The notes under the pieces were generated by a model. That model was given only the letters and a program-made list of their open reading frames with translations, did not search any database and was not told the origin of the DNA. A stretch of 64,000 nucleotides of DNA from Rhodoglobus sp. (GTDB lineage: Bacteria > Actinomycetota > Actinomycetes > Actinomycetales > Microbacteriaceae). Numbering within the stretch: the first letter of the stretch is position 1; each line of letters opens with the position of its first letter. Below are positions 8,345-16,837 of the stretch, in pieces. A program made the translations under genes and the position numbers. Where the stretch lies: assembly GCA_025463605.1 (NCBI GenBank), contig JAODAV010000022.1, positions 1 to 64,000 on the forward strand, written 5' to 3'.

Positions 8345-9339
8345 CAGACTGCCTTCTTCCGGATGACGTGGAGCACGGATACCATCACGACGACAAGCGC
8401 TCCTACAGCAGCGAGTCGCACACCGTGCGAGAAGTCATGCAGCAGCATGACCTGGCTGAAGATCGCGATCATGAGCGCGCCGAGCGCCGATCGCAAGGGC
8501 GAACCGAAGCCGCCCTGAATGGCCGTGCCTCCGACGAGTACGGCCGCGATCACATTGGACGTCAGAGTCGGCAGGTCGAGTGTCGTCGCCTGCCCTGCCT
8601 GGGCGGCGACGACGATGCCCGAGATCGCGGTACCGATGCCCAGCACCACGAACGAGGCGATCGTCGCAGACCGGAACGAGACGCCGCTCAACCGGGCAGT
8701 CTCGCGGTTCGCTCCCGCGAGGGAGATCTTTCGGCCGGTGACGGTCCGGTCGATGAAGAGGGTGGTGAGGATCGTGAACCCGATGAAGATGTAGATCGGC
8801 AGCGGAAGACCCAGTGGACTCGAGAGCGCGAGCCACCGCGTATCGACGGCAGGAGCCGACACCACGCGGCCACCCGTGACGAGTGTCGCGAGCCCGAAGA
8901 TTATCGCGCCGGCGGCGAGGGTCGTGATCATCGGGTTCAGTCCCACCGCGACGAAGACACCCTGCGCCACCCCGACGGCGGCGAGGATGACGATCACGAG
9001 CAGGATGGCCAGCGGCAGTGGAACACCGACAGCCAGCAGCGGGAAGAACACGACTGCCGCAAGCATCGCCTGCTGCGTCACCGCGAGGGACACGAGGTTG
9101 CCCGACAGGGTGACAGGCGTGAGGCCGACGGCGGCGATGCCGATGACTGCGGTGTTGATGAGGATGCCGCGCAGGTTCGCGAAGGCGAGGAAGCCGGGCG
9201 TCGTCGCCGTGGCGATGATGAGGGTGAGCAGCAGCAACAGCGGCAGCGACCAGGTGATGACGAACTCGGCTACGCGACGCGAGCGCGGTGCCGGCGCGCT
9301 CGCGGTGGCAACCGTGGAGGTGTCGAACTGTGTACTCAC
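8344..9339 (-). CDS. Ribose-type ABC transporter permease 2
   Basis: 331 aa integral membrane permease of the same family as the gene downstream but clearly diverged. The RTVTGRKISLAGANRETARL loop is the ATPase-coupling segment and LSGNLVSLAV corresponds to the family's SGxxDLSV region. An N-terminal basic tail (APRSRR) precedes the first helix. The start overlaps the ATPase gene's stop by four bases. Two different permeases indicate a heterodimeric channel. Confidence 0.88.
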   Translation of the reverse strand: MSTQFDTSTVATASAPAPRSRRVAEFVITWSLPLLLLLTLIIATATTPGFLAFANLRGILINTAVIGIAAVGLTPVTLSGNLVSLAVTQQAMLAAVVFFPLLAVGVPLPLAILLVIVILAAVGVAQGVFVAVGLNPMITTLAAGAIIFGLATLVTGGRVVSAPAVDTRWLALSSPLGLPLPIYIFIGFTILTTLFIDRTVTGRKISLAGANRETARLSGVSFRSATIASFVVLGIGTAISGIVVAAQAGQATTLDLPTLTSNVIAAVLVGGTAIQGGFGSPLRSALGALMIAIFSQVMLLHDFSHGVRLAAVGALVVVMVSVLHVIRKKAV

Positions 9340-10847
9340 TTCTCACTCCGATTCATCACTGCCGCCACGAGGGCGTCCTCGGTCCAGTCCTCGGCGGGCC
9401 GCACGCCCACCATGTCGCCGTGGTAGAAAGTCGCGATTGTGTCACACAGCCCGTGGATCTCGTTCGTGTCCGAACTCGACACGACGACCGTCATCCCTTG
9501 CTCGCACAAGCCGCGGAGCTTCGCGTAGATGTCCGAGCGGGCACCGACGTCGACGCCCCGCGTGGGCTCCTCCACGAGGAAGAGCTTCGGATCGTTGCCC
9601 AGCCATCTCGCGAGTGCGACCTTCTGCTGGTTGCCGCCACTGAGCTTGCCGACGCTGGAACCGAGCCGGGAGCTGTCGATCGCAAAGGAGGCGGCGAAGG
9701 ATGCGGCGGTCGCGCGTTCGCGACGCGGGCTCACGACGCCGGCGGTAGCGACGGAGGACAGCCACGATGACGAGAGATTGCGCACGATCGAGAGCCCGGC
9801 GAAGATGCCGCTGCGCTTGCGGTCCGGCGAACAGTAGGTGATTCCCGACGCGAGTCCCGTCGCACGATCGGGCGCGCTCATCGGGGAACCGTCGATCGTG
9901 ACCGATCCTCCGAGAATCGGCGTTTCGCTCGCGAGGGCCTTGACGACGAGATCGGCTCCCGAGCCGAGCTGGCCGGTGAGTCCGAGGATCTCGCCCTTCC
10001 TGGCTCGCAGGGTCACGGGCGATGAAAGTCCGGAGATGACCACGTCGTCGAGCACGAGGTTTTCGTCGCCAGCTACCGCGATTCGCTCCGGGTACATGCT
10101 CTCGAGCTTGCGGCCGAGCATCATCTGGATGACCGTGGCGACGTCCACGTCCCTGACGTTCACCGACGGAAGGCTGCGGCCGTTGCGGAAGATGCTGACA
10201 CGATCGGCGATCGCGAAGACTTCGGGGAGGCGGTGCGTAACGTAGATGACGCTGATTCCCTTGACCGCGAGGTTCTTGACGACGGAGAGCACCTTCTCGG
10301 TCTCCCTGGCGGAGAGAGCCGCTGTGGGCTCATCGAAGATGACGATCTTCGCGTCACGGGACAGCACGCGAGCTACTTCGAGCAGCTGCATCTCGGCAAC
10401 CGACAACTCCTCGACCTTCGTGCCGGGGCTGATGTGCTCTAGTCCGACCTCGGCGAGCAGAGTCCGCGCCTGCGCGTGCAGCTTCGCCCGGGTCCAGAGG
10501 AATGGGGAGTTCGCTTTGCCGAGCACGAGGTTCTCGGCGACCGACAGGGCACCGATCGTGCTGTACTCCTGCTGAACGACGGCGATCCCTGCGGCCTGCG
10601 ATCGGGAGCTCGACGAGATGTTGACGGGCTGCCCGCCGATCTCGATCGTGCCGCTGTCGGGAGAGACGAGTCCCGAGAGCACCTTCACGAGCGTGCTCTT
10701 GCCCGCACCGTTCTCCCCGAGCAGGGCGACCACTTCGCCGCTCTTGAGGTCGAAATCGACATCGGCGAGCGCCTGCACCGCGCCGTACCGCTTGCTCAGT
10801 CCCGTCGCGCGGAGCCGGAAGTCGGATTGGCCGTTCTCTTCGGTCAT
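9336..10847 (-). CDS. Sugar ABC transporter ATPase (RbsA/MglA type, two nucleotide-binding domains)
   Basis: 503 aa. The first domain has Walker A GENGAGKST, signature LSVAEMQL and Walker B IVIFDEPTA. The second has a degenerate Walker A (GQLGSGADL, no GKS/T) but an intact LSGGNQQK signature and LFLVEEPTRG Walker B. This is the normal asymmetry of RbsA-type ATPases. The start at 10847 (MTEENG) follows AAAGGGA; the upstream in-frame ATG at 10877 falls inside a strong hairpin and is less likely. It powers the two downstream permeases. Confidence 0.87.
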   Translation of the reverse strand: MTEENGQSDFRLRATGLSKRYGAVQALADVDFDLKSGEVVALLGENGAGKSTLVKVLSGLVSPDSGTIEIGGQPVNISSSSRSQAAGIAVVQQEYSTIGALSVAENLVLGKANSPFLWTRAKLHAQARTLLAEVGLEHISPGTKVEELSVAEMQLLEVARVLSRDAKIVIFDEPTAALSARETEKVLSVVKNLAVKGISVIYVTHRLPEVFAIADRVSIFRNGRSLPSVNVRDVDVATVIQMMLGRKLESMYPERIAVAGDENLVLDDVVISGLSSPVTLRARKGEILGLTGQLGSGADLVVKALASETPILGGSVTIDGSPMSAPDRATGLASGITYCSPDRKRSGIFAGLSIVRNLSSSWLSSVATAGVVSPRRERATAASFAASFAIDSSRLGSSVGKLSGGNQQKVALARWLGNDPKLFLVEEPTRGVDVGARSDIYAKLRGLCEQGMTVVVSSSDTNEIHGLCDTIATFYHGDMVGVRPAEDWTEDALVAAVMNRSEK

Positions 10848-10871
10848 CGTCTGGTCCCTTTTCTTGTGGCT

Positions 10872-10905
10872 CTGCACGCCGGGGCTTGTGAGCCCCGGCG
10901 TGCAG
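10872..10905. terminator. 15-bp perfect hairpin between binding-protein and ATPase genes
   Basis: Arms CTGCACGCCGGGGCT and AGCCCCGGCGTGCAG pair perfectly around a TGTG loop, between the stop of the solute-binding gene and the start of the ATPase gene. No clear U-tract follows on the minus strand. It probably works as a partial terminator or 3-prime stabiliser that leaves the binding-protein mRNA in excess, as is common in ABC operons. Confidence 0.6.
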
Positions 10906-10929
10906 TTTGTTGCAGACTAACTCGGCTGG

Positions 10930-12081
10930 TTACTGGCTACCGAGCTGCTCGTAGGTCAGGCCCCAGAACGTGAAGCCATCGATGTCCGCGACGCGGATCG
11001 GCGGGTTCGGCATGTACGTGGTCTTCGCAGGCGCGTCGGCGGTGAGCTCGGGCTCTTCAGCGTCGAGCTCGAGGTTGACGACATCATCGGTCACCTCGCC
11101 GGAAGCGAGGTACTTCGCGACCGTCTGGATGATGAGCTTGCCTTCGATGACGGGCGACTGGATGACGGCGCTGTAGACCTTGCCGTTGAGCAGCGGGGTC
11201 TTGTCTCCCGCGTCGTTACCGGCGATCACCCAGACATCCTTGCCCGGGGTGAGCCCGTTCTGCTCGAGCGCCGTGACAACACCGGCGGCCATCGAGAGGT
11301 TCTGAGCGAAGACGAAGTCGACACCCTCGTCGAGGTACTTCGGGATGACCTGGCTCGCGATGTCGAATGCGGCCTGCGAGTCGAAGCCCGCTGCGGTCGG
11401 CTCGCTCGCGAGGAGGTTGAAGGGCTCGTCTCCGGTGGCCTTGACCATGCCGTCGTGACGGTCGATTCCCGACTGGTATCCGGCGGGGAAGGTGATCTCG
11501 ATGAGGTTGCCCTCCTCCGAGTGCAGCTCGGCGCCCGAGGCGATCGCCTCTTCACGCGCGGCCTTGAGCATTTCACCCGCGGACTCGCCGATTCCGAACG
11601 CACGAACACCGGCGTAAGCGGTGATGTACTCCTCGCCCTCCGGGAGAACCGACTGGTTCACCTGGAATACCGGAGCGATCTGCGAGAGCAGGCGGCTCGA
11701 GTTGATGCCGGCCTTCGAGTTCGACGGCCACCAGATGAACGCGGCGGGAACTTCGCCGGTGGCGATGAACTGCTGCACCTGCTGGTCCTGCTCGGTCTGG
11801 TCGGTCTTGTTCTCGAAGATCTTGACCTCGAATCCGAGCTTGGCCGTCTCCTCCTTGATGGAGGCCGCCTCGTCGGACTGGTAGATCGTCGCGGTCGACG
11901 GCATGAACATGACGATCGTCTGGCCGTTGCCGTCCAGCGAACCGCTGCTGCTGGTCTCGCCGGGCTCCGGGGTAGCGGTGTCCGCGGCACAGGCGGCGAG
12001 GCCCATCCCGAGCACAGCCGTCAGTCCGAGTGCCGACGCGATCCGCGCGAAGCGCGAGAACCGCGATTTCGTTTGCCTCAT
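10930..12081 (-). CDS. Sugar ABC transporter substrate-binding lipoprotein
   Basis: 383 aa, Peripla_BP_4-type receptor for the adjacent ribose-type transporter. It has a basic N-terminus, a hydrophobic stretch and a lipobox ending LAAC (Cys about residue 31), followed by a Thr/Pro/Gly-rich tether, so it is anchored to the outer face of the membrane. Hinge-type folds are suggested by ETAKLGFEVKIFENKTDQ and DVWVIAGNDAGDKTPLL. The start at 12081 (MRQTKS) has GGAG seven bases upstream; longer frames lack a signal. First gene of the transporter operon. The ligand is unknown; the family also binds non-sugars such as autoinducer-2. Confidence 0.87.
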   Translation of the reverse strand: MRQTKSRFSRFARIASALGLTAVLGMGLAACAADTATPEPGETSSSGSLDGNGQTIVMFMPSTATIYQSDEAASIKEETAKLGFEVKIFENKTDQTEQDQQVQQFIATGEVPAAFIWWPSNSKAGINSSRLLSQIAPVFQVNQSVLPEGEEYITAYAGVRAFGIGESAGEMLKAAREEAIASGAELHSEEGNLIEITFPAGYQSGIDRHDGMVKATGDEPFNLLASEPTAAGFDSQAAFDIASQVIPKYLDEGVDFVFAQNLSMAAGVVTALEQNGLTPGKDVWVIAGNDAGDKTPLLNGKVYSAVIQSPVIEGKLIIQTVAKYLASGEVTDDVVNLELDAEEPELTADAPAKTTYMPNPPIRVADIDGFTFWGLTYEQLGSQ

Positions 12082-12237
12082 TGCAACTCCAAGTTGTTGT
12101 GATTGAAATGCCTGACACTCAGGCGCTGGGTCCGCATCAACTCGGTTCGTCCTCGTTGACACTGTTCATCATTACTACACTAACTGTGCAGTGATGTCGA
12201 ATAATTCGGGGAAACTCCCGAGATTTCAGGGCAAATT

Positions 12238-12251
12238 CACTGTACACAGTG
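12238..12251. promoter_or_regulatory. Inverted repeat CACTGT-ac-ACAGTG upstream of the ABC operon
   Basis: Six-base arms around two bases, in the 190-base gap between the transporter operon (minus) and the end of the alcohol dehydrogenase gene. A related ACTGTGCAGT element lies about 60 bases nearer the transporter gene (around 12183). Both could be operators for a local GntR or LacI-type regulator; the binder is not identified. Confidence 0.35.
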
Positions 12252-12271
12252 CTGTGCAGCGGTACAGAGCT

Positions 12272-13393
12272 TCATGCATTTTCTGATCTGAGCGGGCGCA
12301 CCGTATCGCCGCGCGGGTCGATGAGGGTCTTGATCGCTTTCGACCGGCCGAGACTCATCGGGCGCAGGGCCTCCTCCACGAGCCCTGAGATGGGCACGAC
12401 TCGCGGAGCGATCATCGACCATCGGCCGCGCCGCTTCGCGATGAGCTCGACGGCCCGCGGGAAGTCGATCTCACGCACGAGGGCATTCGTGCCGATGAGC
12501 ACCTTCTCCTCGAGCGTGATCGCGGCGAGATCCACCTCGACCGGCTGCTTCTGGATGCCGACGAGAACTACGCGGCATCCGCGGGGCGCGAGGTCCAAGG
12601 CAGCGATCACGCCGGCGCGGGACCCGCTGACCTCGAAGACCACACGCAGTTCGTCACTCCCGAGTGCGTCGAGGATCGCCTGCCGATCGTCGGTAGACCT
12701 GGTCACGAGCACCGTACGGTCGGCGCCGAGCTCGGTCGCGATCTCGAGTCGGTCGGCGTCCATGTCTGTCGCAACCACACGAGCGCCAGCCTCGACGAGC
12801 GCGTAGACGAGGAATGCACCGATGCCTCCGACGCCCTGCACGAGCACCGTCTGCCCGGCCACGTCGCCTGCACGGGACACGTTGTGCACCGCGATCGACA
12901 TCGGCTGGCAGAGCGCCGCCTCGTCGAGCGAGATGCCGAGGTCGTCGATGGGGAGGCAATTGGCCGCCGGCGTCGCGACGTAGTCCGCGAGCGCGCCATG
13001 GCGATGCAGCCCGACGCCAGCGTAGAGGCGGCACTGGTTGGACTGTCCCCGACGGCACGCATCGCACGTGCCGCACGCCACGGATCCCACCGAGGCCACC
13101 CGCTTGCTCAGCCAGGACTCGTCAACCCCCTCCCCGACACCAACGACGGTTCCGGAGAACTCGTGGCCCGGGATGATGGGGCCGATGTGACCGGTCGCGA
13201 CGTGAGGCGTGACGAAGGGATGCTGGTGAGGACCGTGCGTCCACTCGCCCACATCCGAGCCGCAGACTCCGACCGTCCCCACTTCGAGGAGGAGCTCGCC
13301 CGCTGCGGGCGCAGGCACGGGCATCCTCTCGAATCTGATGTCGCCGGAACCGTAGTAGACAGCGGCGTTCATCGTCTGCGGCTCGGCGCTCAC
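12272..13393 (-). CDS. Zinc-dependent medium-chain alcohol dehydrogenase
   Basis: 373 aa MDR enzyme oxidising a secondary alcohol or polyol with NAD(P). The catalytic zinc site is indicated by GVCGSDVGEW (Cys about residue 44) and GHEFSG (His/Glu); the structural zinc loop by CGTCDACRRGQSNQC. The Rossmann motif is GVGGIG, followed by Asp in ATDMDAD, favouring NAD over NADP. Closest in type to butanediol, threonine or sorbitol dehydrogenases. The GTG start overlaps the stop of the upstream 3-hydroxyisobutyrate-dehydrogenase-like gene (GTGA), so they are translated together. Confidence 0.87.
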   Translation of the reverse strand: MSAEPQTMNAAVYYGSGDIRFERMPVPAPAAGELLLEVGTVGVCGSDVGEWTHGPHQHPFVTPHVATGHIGPIIPGHEFSGTVVGVGEGVDESWLSKRVASVGSVACGTCDACRRGQSNQCRLYAGVGLHRHGALADYVATPAANCLPIDDLGISLDEAALCQPMSIAVHNVSRAGDVAGQTVLVQGVGGIGAFLVYALVEAGARVVATDMDADRLEIATELGADRTVLVTRSTDDRQAILDALGSDELRVVFEVSGSRAGVIAALDLAPRGCRVVLVGIQKQPVEVDLAAITLEEKVLIGTNALVREIDFPRAVELIAKRRGRWSMIAPRVVPISGLVEEALRPMSLGRSKAIKTLIDPRGDTVRPLRSENA

Positions 13394-14331
13394 GACAGCT
13401 CTTCCGGCTCGAGGGTGTGCCCGGCATCCCGGGCGACTTCGAGCACGAGTGCCGCGAAGTCGCGACCCTCCCCGAGGCCGCCGGATACGAGACGGGAGAA
13501 CGCGACTTCGGTCGTGTTCAGCACCGGCATGGGTGTCTCGAGCTCGTGCGCGAGTTCGAGTGCCAGCCGGATGTCCTTGCGCTGGCCCTCCGGCGTGAAG
13601 GTGGGAGGAAAGTCGAGGGTGACCACGTTGGCGGTCTTATACCGGGTGAACGGCGAGCCGACGGCGCTGTCGTTGATGAACGACATGAGGGCGGCACGGG
13701 AGACTCCCGCCTTGTCGGCGAGAACGGCGATCTCCGCGACGCTCTGCATCGTGACGGCCAGGAGTGCGTTGGTACACAGCTTGATGACGTTGGCCTCGGT
13801 GCTCCCGCCCACGCGGTGCACAGCACGCCCGATCGCCAGGCAGATCGCTTCCGCTACCCCGAGGCCCCGCTCGTCGCCCGAGATCGCGAAGATCGCGTTG
13901 CCCGCGGCGACGACTCCCGGGTTGCCGCTGATCGGCGCAGAGACGAAGGCGACTCCAGCCGCAGCCGCAGCGTCCGCCGCGCGTTGGGCAGCAGTCGACG
14001 ACACGGTCGAGCCGTCGATCCACACCGACATCCGACGGGATGCCCCATCCCCGGCAAGCAGGCCGTGCTCCGGATCGTGCAGGGCGTCGAGGGCCGCGTC
14101 GTCGAGCACCATCGAGAACACCACATCGCGGCCCGCGGCGTCGATCAGATCGGGCAGGAGCTCGGCACCCAGGTCGAGGAGCGGATCGGCTTTGGCGGCC
14201 GTGCGGTTCCAGACCGCGACATCCGCGCCGCTCTCGACCAGCCGGGTCGCCATGGCGGTGCCCATGCGGCCCAGCCCGACCCAGCCGATGGTCACGTCCG
14301 CCAAGGGAGCGGCGGTGGGCTGCTCGGTCAT
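13390..14331 (-). CDS. 3-hydroxyisobutyrate dehydrogenase-like NAD-binding oxidoreductase
   Basis: 313 aa beta-hydroxyacid dehydrogenase. The N-terminal GWVGLGRMGTAMA is the dinucleotide-binding and family signature, WNRTAAKADPL follows, and SAPISGNPGVVAAG corresponds to the substrate-binding DAPVSGG motif. The catalytic Lys is in STEANVIKLCTN. Family members oxidise 3-hydroxyisobutyrate, tartronate semialdehyde, 6-phosphogluconate-like or similar hydroxy acids. Sits between an M24 hydrolase gene and an alcohol dehydrogenase gene on the same strand, likely one operon. Confidence 0.85.
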   Translation of the reverse strand: MTEQPTAAPLADVTIGWVGLGRMGTAMATRLVESGADVAVWNRTAAKADPLLDLGAELLPDLIDAAGRDVVFSMVLDDAALDALHDPEHGLLAGDGASRRMSVWIDGSTVSSTAAQRAADAAAAAGVAFVSAPISGNPGVVAAGNAIFAISGDERGLGVAEAICLAIGRAVHRVGGSTEANVIKLCTNALLAVTMQSVAEIAVLADKAGVSRAALMSFINDSAVGSPFTRYKTANVVTLDFPPTFTPEGQRKDIRLALELAHELETPMPVLNTTEVAFSRLVSGGLGEGRDFAALVLEVARDAGHTLEPEELS

Positions 14332-14359
14332 GCTCGTGTCCTCTCGTGGGCTCGGCGAC

Positions 14360-15745
14360 TCACGCGAGTTCGCCGCGGCCGGCCGGGGTGTTGAGGTGCG
14401 ACTGCGAGTCGCGGATGAGGTTCATGGGCCCGTTGATGGTGAAGTACCGCTGCGCGCCCGCAACCATGAGGTCTTCCGCTGGGAACTTGGTGATGACTTC
14501 ACAGCCCGTCTCGGTGACGACGAGCTCTTCCTCGATCCGGGCCGCGCCGATGCCGTCCTTGGAGGGCCAGTAGGTCTCGAGAGCGAAGACCATGCCGACT
14601 TCGAGGGTTTCGGGATTGTCGAAGGAGACCAGGCGGGAGAAGATCGGCTTCTCCCAGATCGACAGGCCGACGCCGTGGCCGTACTGAAGGGCGAAAGCGG
14701 CTTCCTCATCGGCAAACCCGAACTCCTCCGCCTTGGGCCACAGCGCCACGATGTCGGCGGTCGTCACGCCCGGGCGCACCATGGCGATCGAGCGGTCCAT
14801 GATCTCGCGGGCCTTCGTGTAGGCATCGTGCTGCGCCGAGCTCGCGGATCCGACGGCGAACGTGCGGTAGTAGCACGTGCGGTAGCCGTTGTAGCTGTGC
14901 AGGATGTCGAAGAACGCCGGGTCGCCCGGCCTGATGATCCGGTCGGAGTAGACGTGCGGGTGCGGCGAGCAGCGCTCGCCCGAGATCGCATTGACACCCT
15001 CCACATACTCGGATCCCAGGTCGTAGAGCTTCTTGGAGACGAGACCCACGGCCTCGTTCTCGCGCACGCCGGGCCGCAGGAATTCGTACAACTCGTCGTA
15101 TGCGGCATCCACCATCGATGCGGCGTGGGTGAGCAGGCTGATCTCGTCGCGAGTCTTCACTCGGCGCGCTTCGAGGAAGATCTGCTGGCCGTCGATCACC
15201 CGGATGCCCTGCGCCTGCAGCGCGAAGAGGATGGGAAGCTCGACCACGTCGATGCCGAGGGGCTCATTGGCCACGCCGAACTTCTCCAGCTCGCGCTTCA
15301 CCTTGGCGGCAACGCCCTCGGCGATACCCGAGTCGGGGTGGAACGCGCCGCGCAGGATGGAGATACCGGCTCGAGCGCCGTTCTCGGCGCGAGGCGCGAC
15401 GGCGCCGTGGTGGGGAGCGTGCGGATCGGCGTCGGCCTCCATGTGCGTCTCGCCGAGCCACGGGTTGTAGAGCTGATGGTGCTTGGCGGCAGAGCCGAAG
15501 TCCCAGGAGATCGGGTCGGAGTTGCGGGTGATGAGCGAGAAGCGGATGAGCTTGTCCATCGCCCACGTGCCGATGTGGGTGGCCGTCATGTAGCGGATGT
15601 TGCCGAAGTCGAACGCGAGCAGTGCACCGACCTCGGACTTCTCGAGCTGGGCCCGAAGACTGGCCAGGCGCTCGGAGCGCAGCCGGTCGACATCGATGCG
15701 CCGCTCCCAGTCGACGTTCATGGAACCGAACGTGGCGATGCCCAT
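14360..15745 (-). CDS. M24-fold (pita-bread) hydrolase with Cys at a metal-ligand position, copy A
   Basis: 461 aa. An N-terminal creatinase-type domain (about 1-195) precedes a pita-bread catalytic domain. Of the usual Asp-Asp-His-Glu-Glu ligand set, Asp280, His357 (YGHGVGL), Glu390 (ALETYW) and Glu405/406 (RIEEE) are present. The second Asp, expected 11 residues after the first and before xxRTF, is Cys291 (GYRTCYYRTF). Annotation pipelines would call it Xaa-Pro aminopeptidase; creatinase-, ectoine-hydrolase- or DddP-like activity is as plausible. First gene of a minus-strand operon with the hydroxyacid and alcohol dehydrogenases. Confidence 0.8.
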   Translation of the reverse strand: MGIATFGSMNVDWERRIDVDRLRSERLASLRAQLEKSEVGALLAFDFGNIRYMTATHIGTWAMDKLIRFSLITRNSDPISWDFGSAAKHHQLYNPWLGETHMEADADPHAPHHGAVAPRAENGARAGISILRGAFHPDSGIAEGVAAKVKRELEKFGVANEPLGIDVVELPILFALQAQGIRVIDGQQIFLEARRVKTRDEISLLTHAASMVDAAYDELYEFLRPGVRENEAVGLVSKKLYDLGSEYVEGVNAISGERCSPHPHVYSDRIIRPGDPAFFDILHSYNGYRTCYYRTFAVGSASSAQHDAYTKAREIMDRSIAMVRPGVTTADIVALWPKAEEFGFADEEAAFALQYGHGVGLSIWEKPIFSRLVSFDNPETLEVGMVFALETYWPSKDGIGAARIEEELVVTETGCEVITKFPAEDLMVAGAQRYFTINGPMNLIRDSQSHLNTPAGRGELA

Positions 15746-15803
15746 GGGAATCCCTTCTGCTCAACGATCACGGCTCTGTGCGTCCCGCTAAGGAGATCGC
15801 GGT

Positions 15804-15820
15804 GTTTAGTATACGTAAAC
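15804..15820. promoter_or_regulatory. Imperfect palindrome GTTTA-n7-TAAAC upstream of M24 hydrolase A
   Basis: GTTTA and TAAAC arms flank a centre containing GTATAC, about 60 bases upstream of the minus-strand hydrolase start, the distance expected for a promoter-region operator. Its sequence differs from the ATTGnATnCAAT sites, so a second regulator may be involved. Confidence 0.4.
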
Positions 15821-16002
15821 GTTCTGGGGTCGCAAGAGCGAGATTGGCGGCATCCCGGGGATCAACCGTGCACCACTGATGAACGAAACGCCTCACACGG
15901 GGTTCGCATTTGACCCGCGACCAGCGCCGCCGTAGAGACAAGTGAATTCAATACTCCCCATGGTGCCGCAATTTGGGACGTATCCGCGCGAATACTCGCC
16001 AA

Positions 16003-16014
16003 ATTGCATGCAAT
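16003..16014. promoter_or_regulatory. Perfect 12-bp palindrome ATTGCATGCAAT, candidate GntR autoregulatory operator
   Basis: Lies about 60 bases upstream of the GntR/FCD start. It matches ATTGnATnCAAT, also found at 3393-3404 in the E1/VOC divergent promoter. FCD regulators usually bind in their own promoter and are released by a pathway metabolite. Confidence 0.55.
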
Positions 16015-16074
16015 CTGCCATGATGGGAAATGACGCGCGCGTGCGCGACTGAGATTCGAACCCGAGGGAGGGCC

Positions 16075-16788
16075 ATGTCAGGCGCCCACCCCATTGTCGC
16101 GCCGATCGGTGCCGAACCCGCACCAGTTTCTCAGACTCGCGACGGTAACTCCAGTTCCCGCATCGCTGAACTCATTCGCGATGCGATCCTCAGGGGCGAA
16201 TACCGCCCGGGAGCGCGAATCCGGCAAGAGGATGTCGCGCAGAGGTTCGGCGCAAGCCGCGTTCCTGTTCGTGAAGCGCTTCGCACCCTCGAGGCAGACG
16301 GCCTCGTCACGCTCGTGGCCAATGCCGGCGCCTGGGTGTCGCAATTGAGCCCCGCGGAATGCGACGAGGTCTACCAGACGCGCGAGCGCGTGGAGCCCCT
16401 CCTGCTGCGCTACGCCATGCCCGGCATCGATGCCGCGACCCTCGATCGCCTCGACGAGCTTGTGCAGGAGATGCGCCAGACAGATGACGTCGAGGAGTTC
16501 TTGCGTCTCGATCGCCAGTTCCACCTGGGTTCGTACGCGTCGGCCCGCACGACGGTGCTCGGCGATCTCGTGCACCGGCTCTGGAACACGACACAGCACT
16601 ACCGCCGCGCGTTCACGTTGCTGCTCGACGAGCACTCGGCGAGGGTCGTGCACGACGAGCACCACATGCTCGTCACTGCGCTCCGCGACGGCGACGGCAC
16701 CGGCGCCGAGAGCGTGCTGGCCGGTCACATCCGCCGCACGCGGCTGGGCCTGTCCCGGCACCCCGAGGTCTTCGACCTGACCGACTGA
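16075..16788 (+). CDS. GntR family transcriptional regulator, FCD subfamily
   Basis: 237 aa. An N-terminal winged helix (LRGEYRPGARIRQEDVAQRF, then GASRVPVREALRTLEADG, residues about 45-85) is followed by an all-helical FCD ligand domain. Metal/ligand residues are likely Asp and His in DRQFHLGSYA and His in DEHHMLVTAL. The start at 16075 is set by GGGAGGG just upstream. FadR/FCD regulators respond to carboxylic acid intermediates. A palindrome in its promoter and an identical-pattern site near the E1-E2 genes suggest that it represses much of this island. Confidence 0.88.
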   Translation: MSGAHPIVAPIGAEPAPVSQTRDGNSSSRIAELIRDAILRGEYRPGARIRQEDVAQRFGASRVPVREALRTLEADGLVTLVANAGAWVSQLSPAECDEVYQTRERVEPLLLRYAMPGIDAATLDRLDELVQEMRQTDDVEEFLRLDRQFHLGSYASARTTVLGDLVHRLWNTTQHYRRAFTLLLDEHSARVVHDEHHMLVTALRDGDGTGAESVLAGHIRRTRLGLSRHPEVFDLTD

Positions 16789-16837
16789 ACCACCCACAGA
16801 CCACCACGACGCCATACTGCAGACGAAAGGCACCGCC

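Larger units (their letters stand above)
15746..16074. other. Divergent intergenic region between M24 hydrolase A and the GntR regulator
   Basis: 329 bases without a gene. It holds two palindromes annotated separately (15804-15820 and 16003-16014), a TGAATTCA palindrome near 15942, and the GGGAGGG ribosome site of the regulator just before 16075. No small ORF with a ribosome site stands out. Confidence 0.6.

Noticed and set aside
12884-15913. 1009-aa plus-strand open frame
   Set aside because: Antisense to three intact minus-strand genes; Arg/Ala/Val-rich shadow of high-GC codons with no domain.
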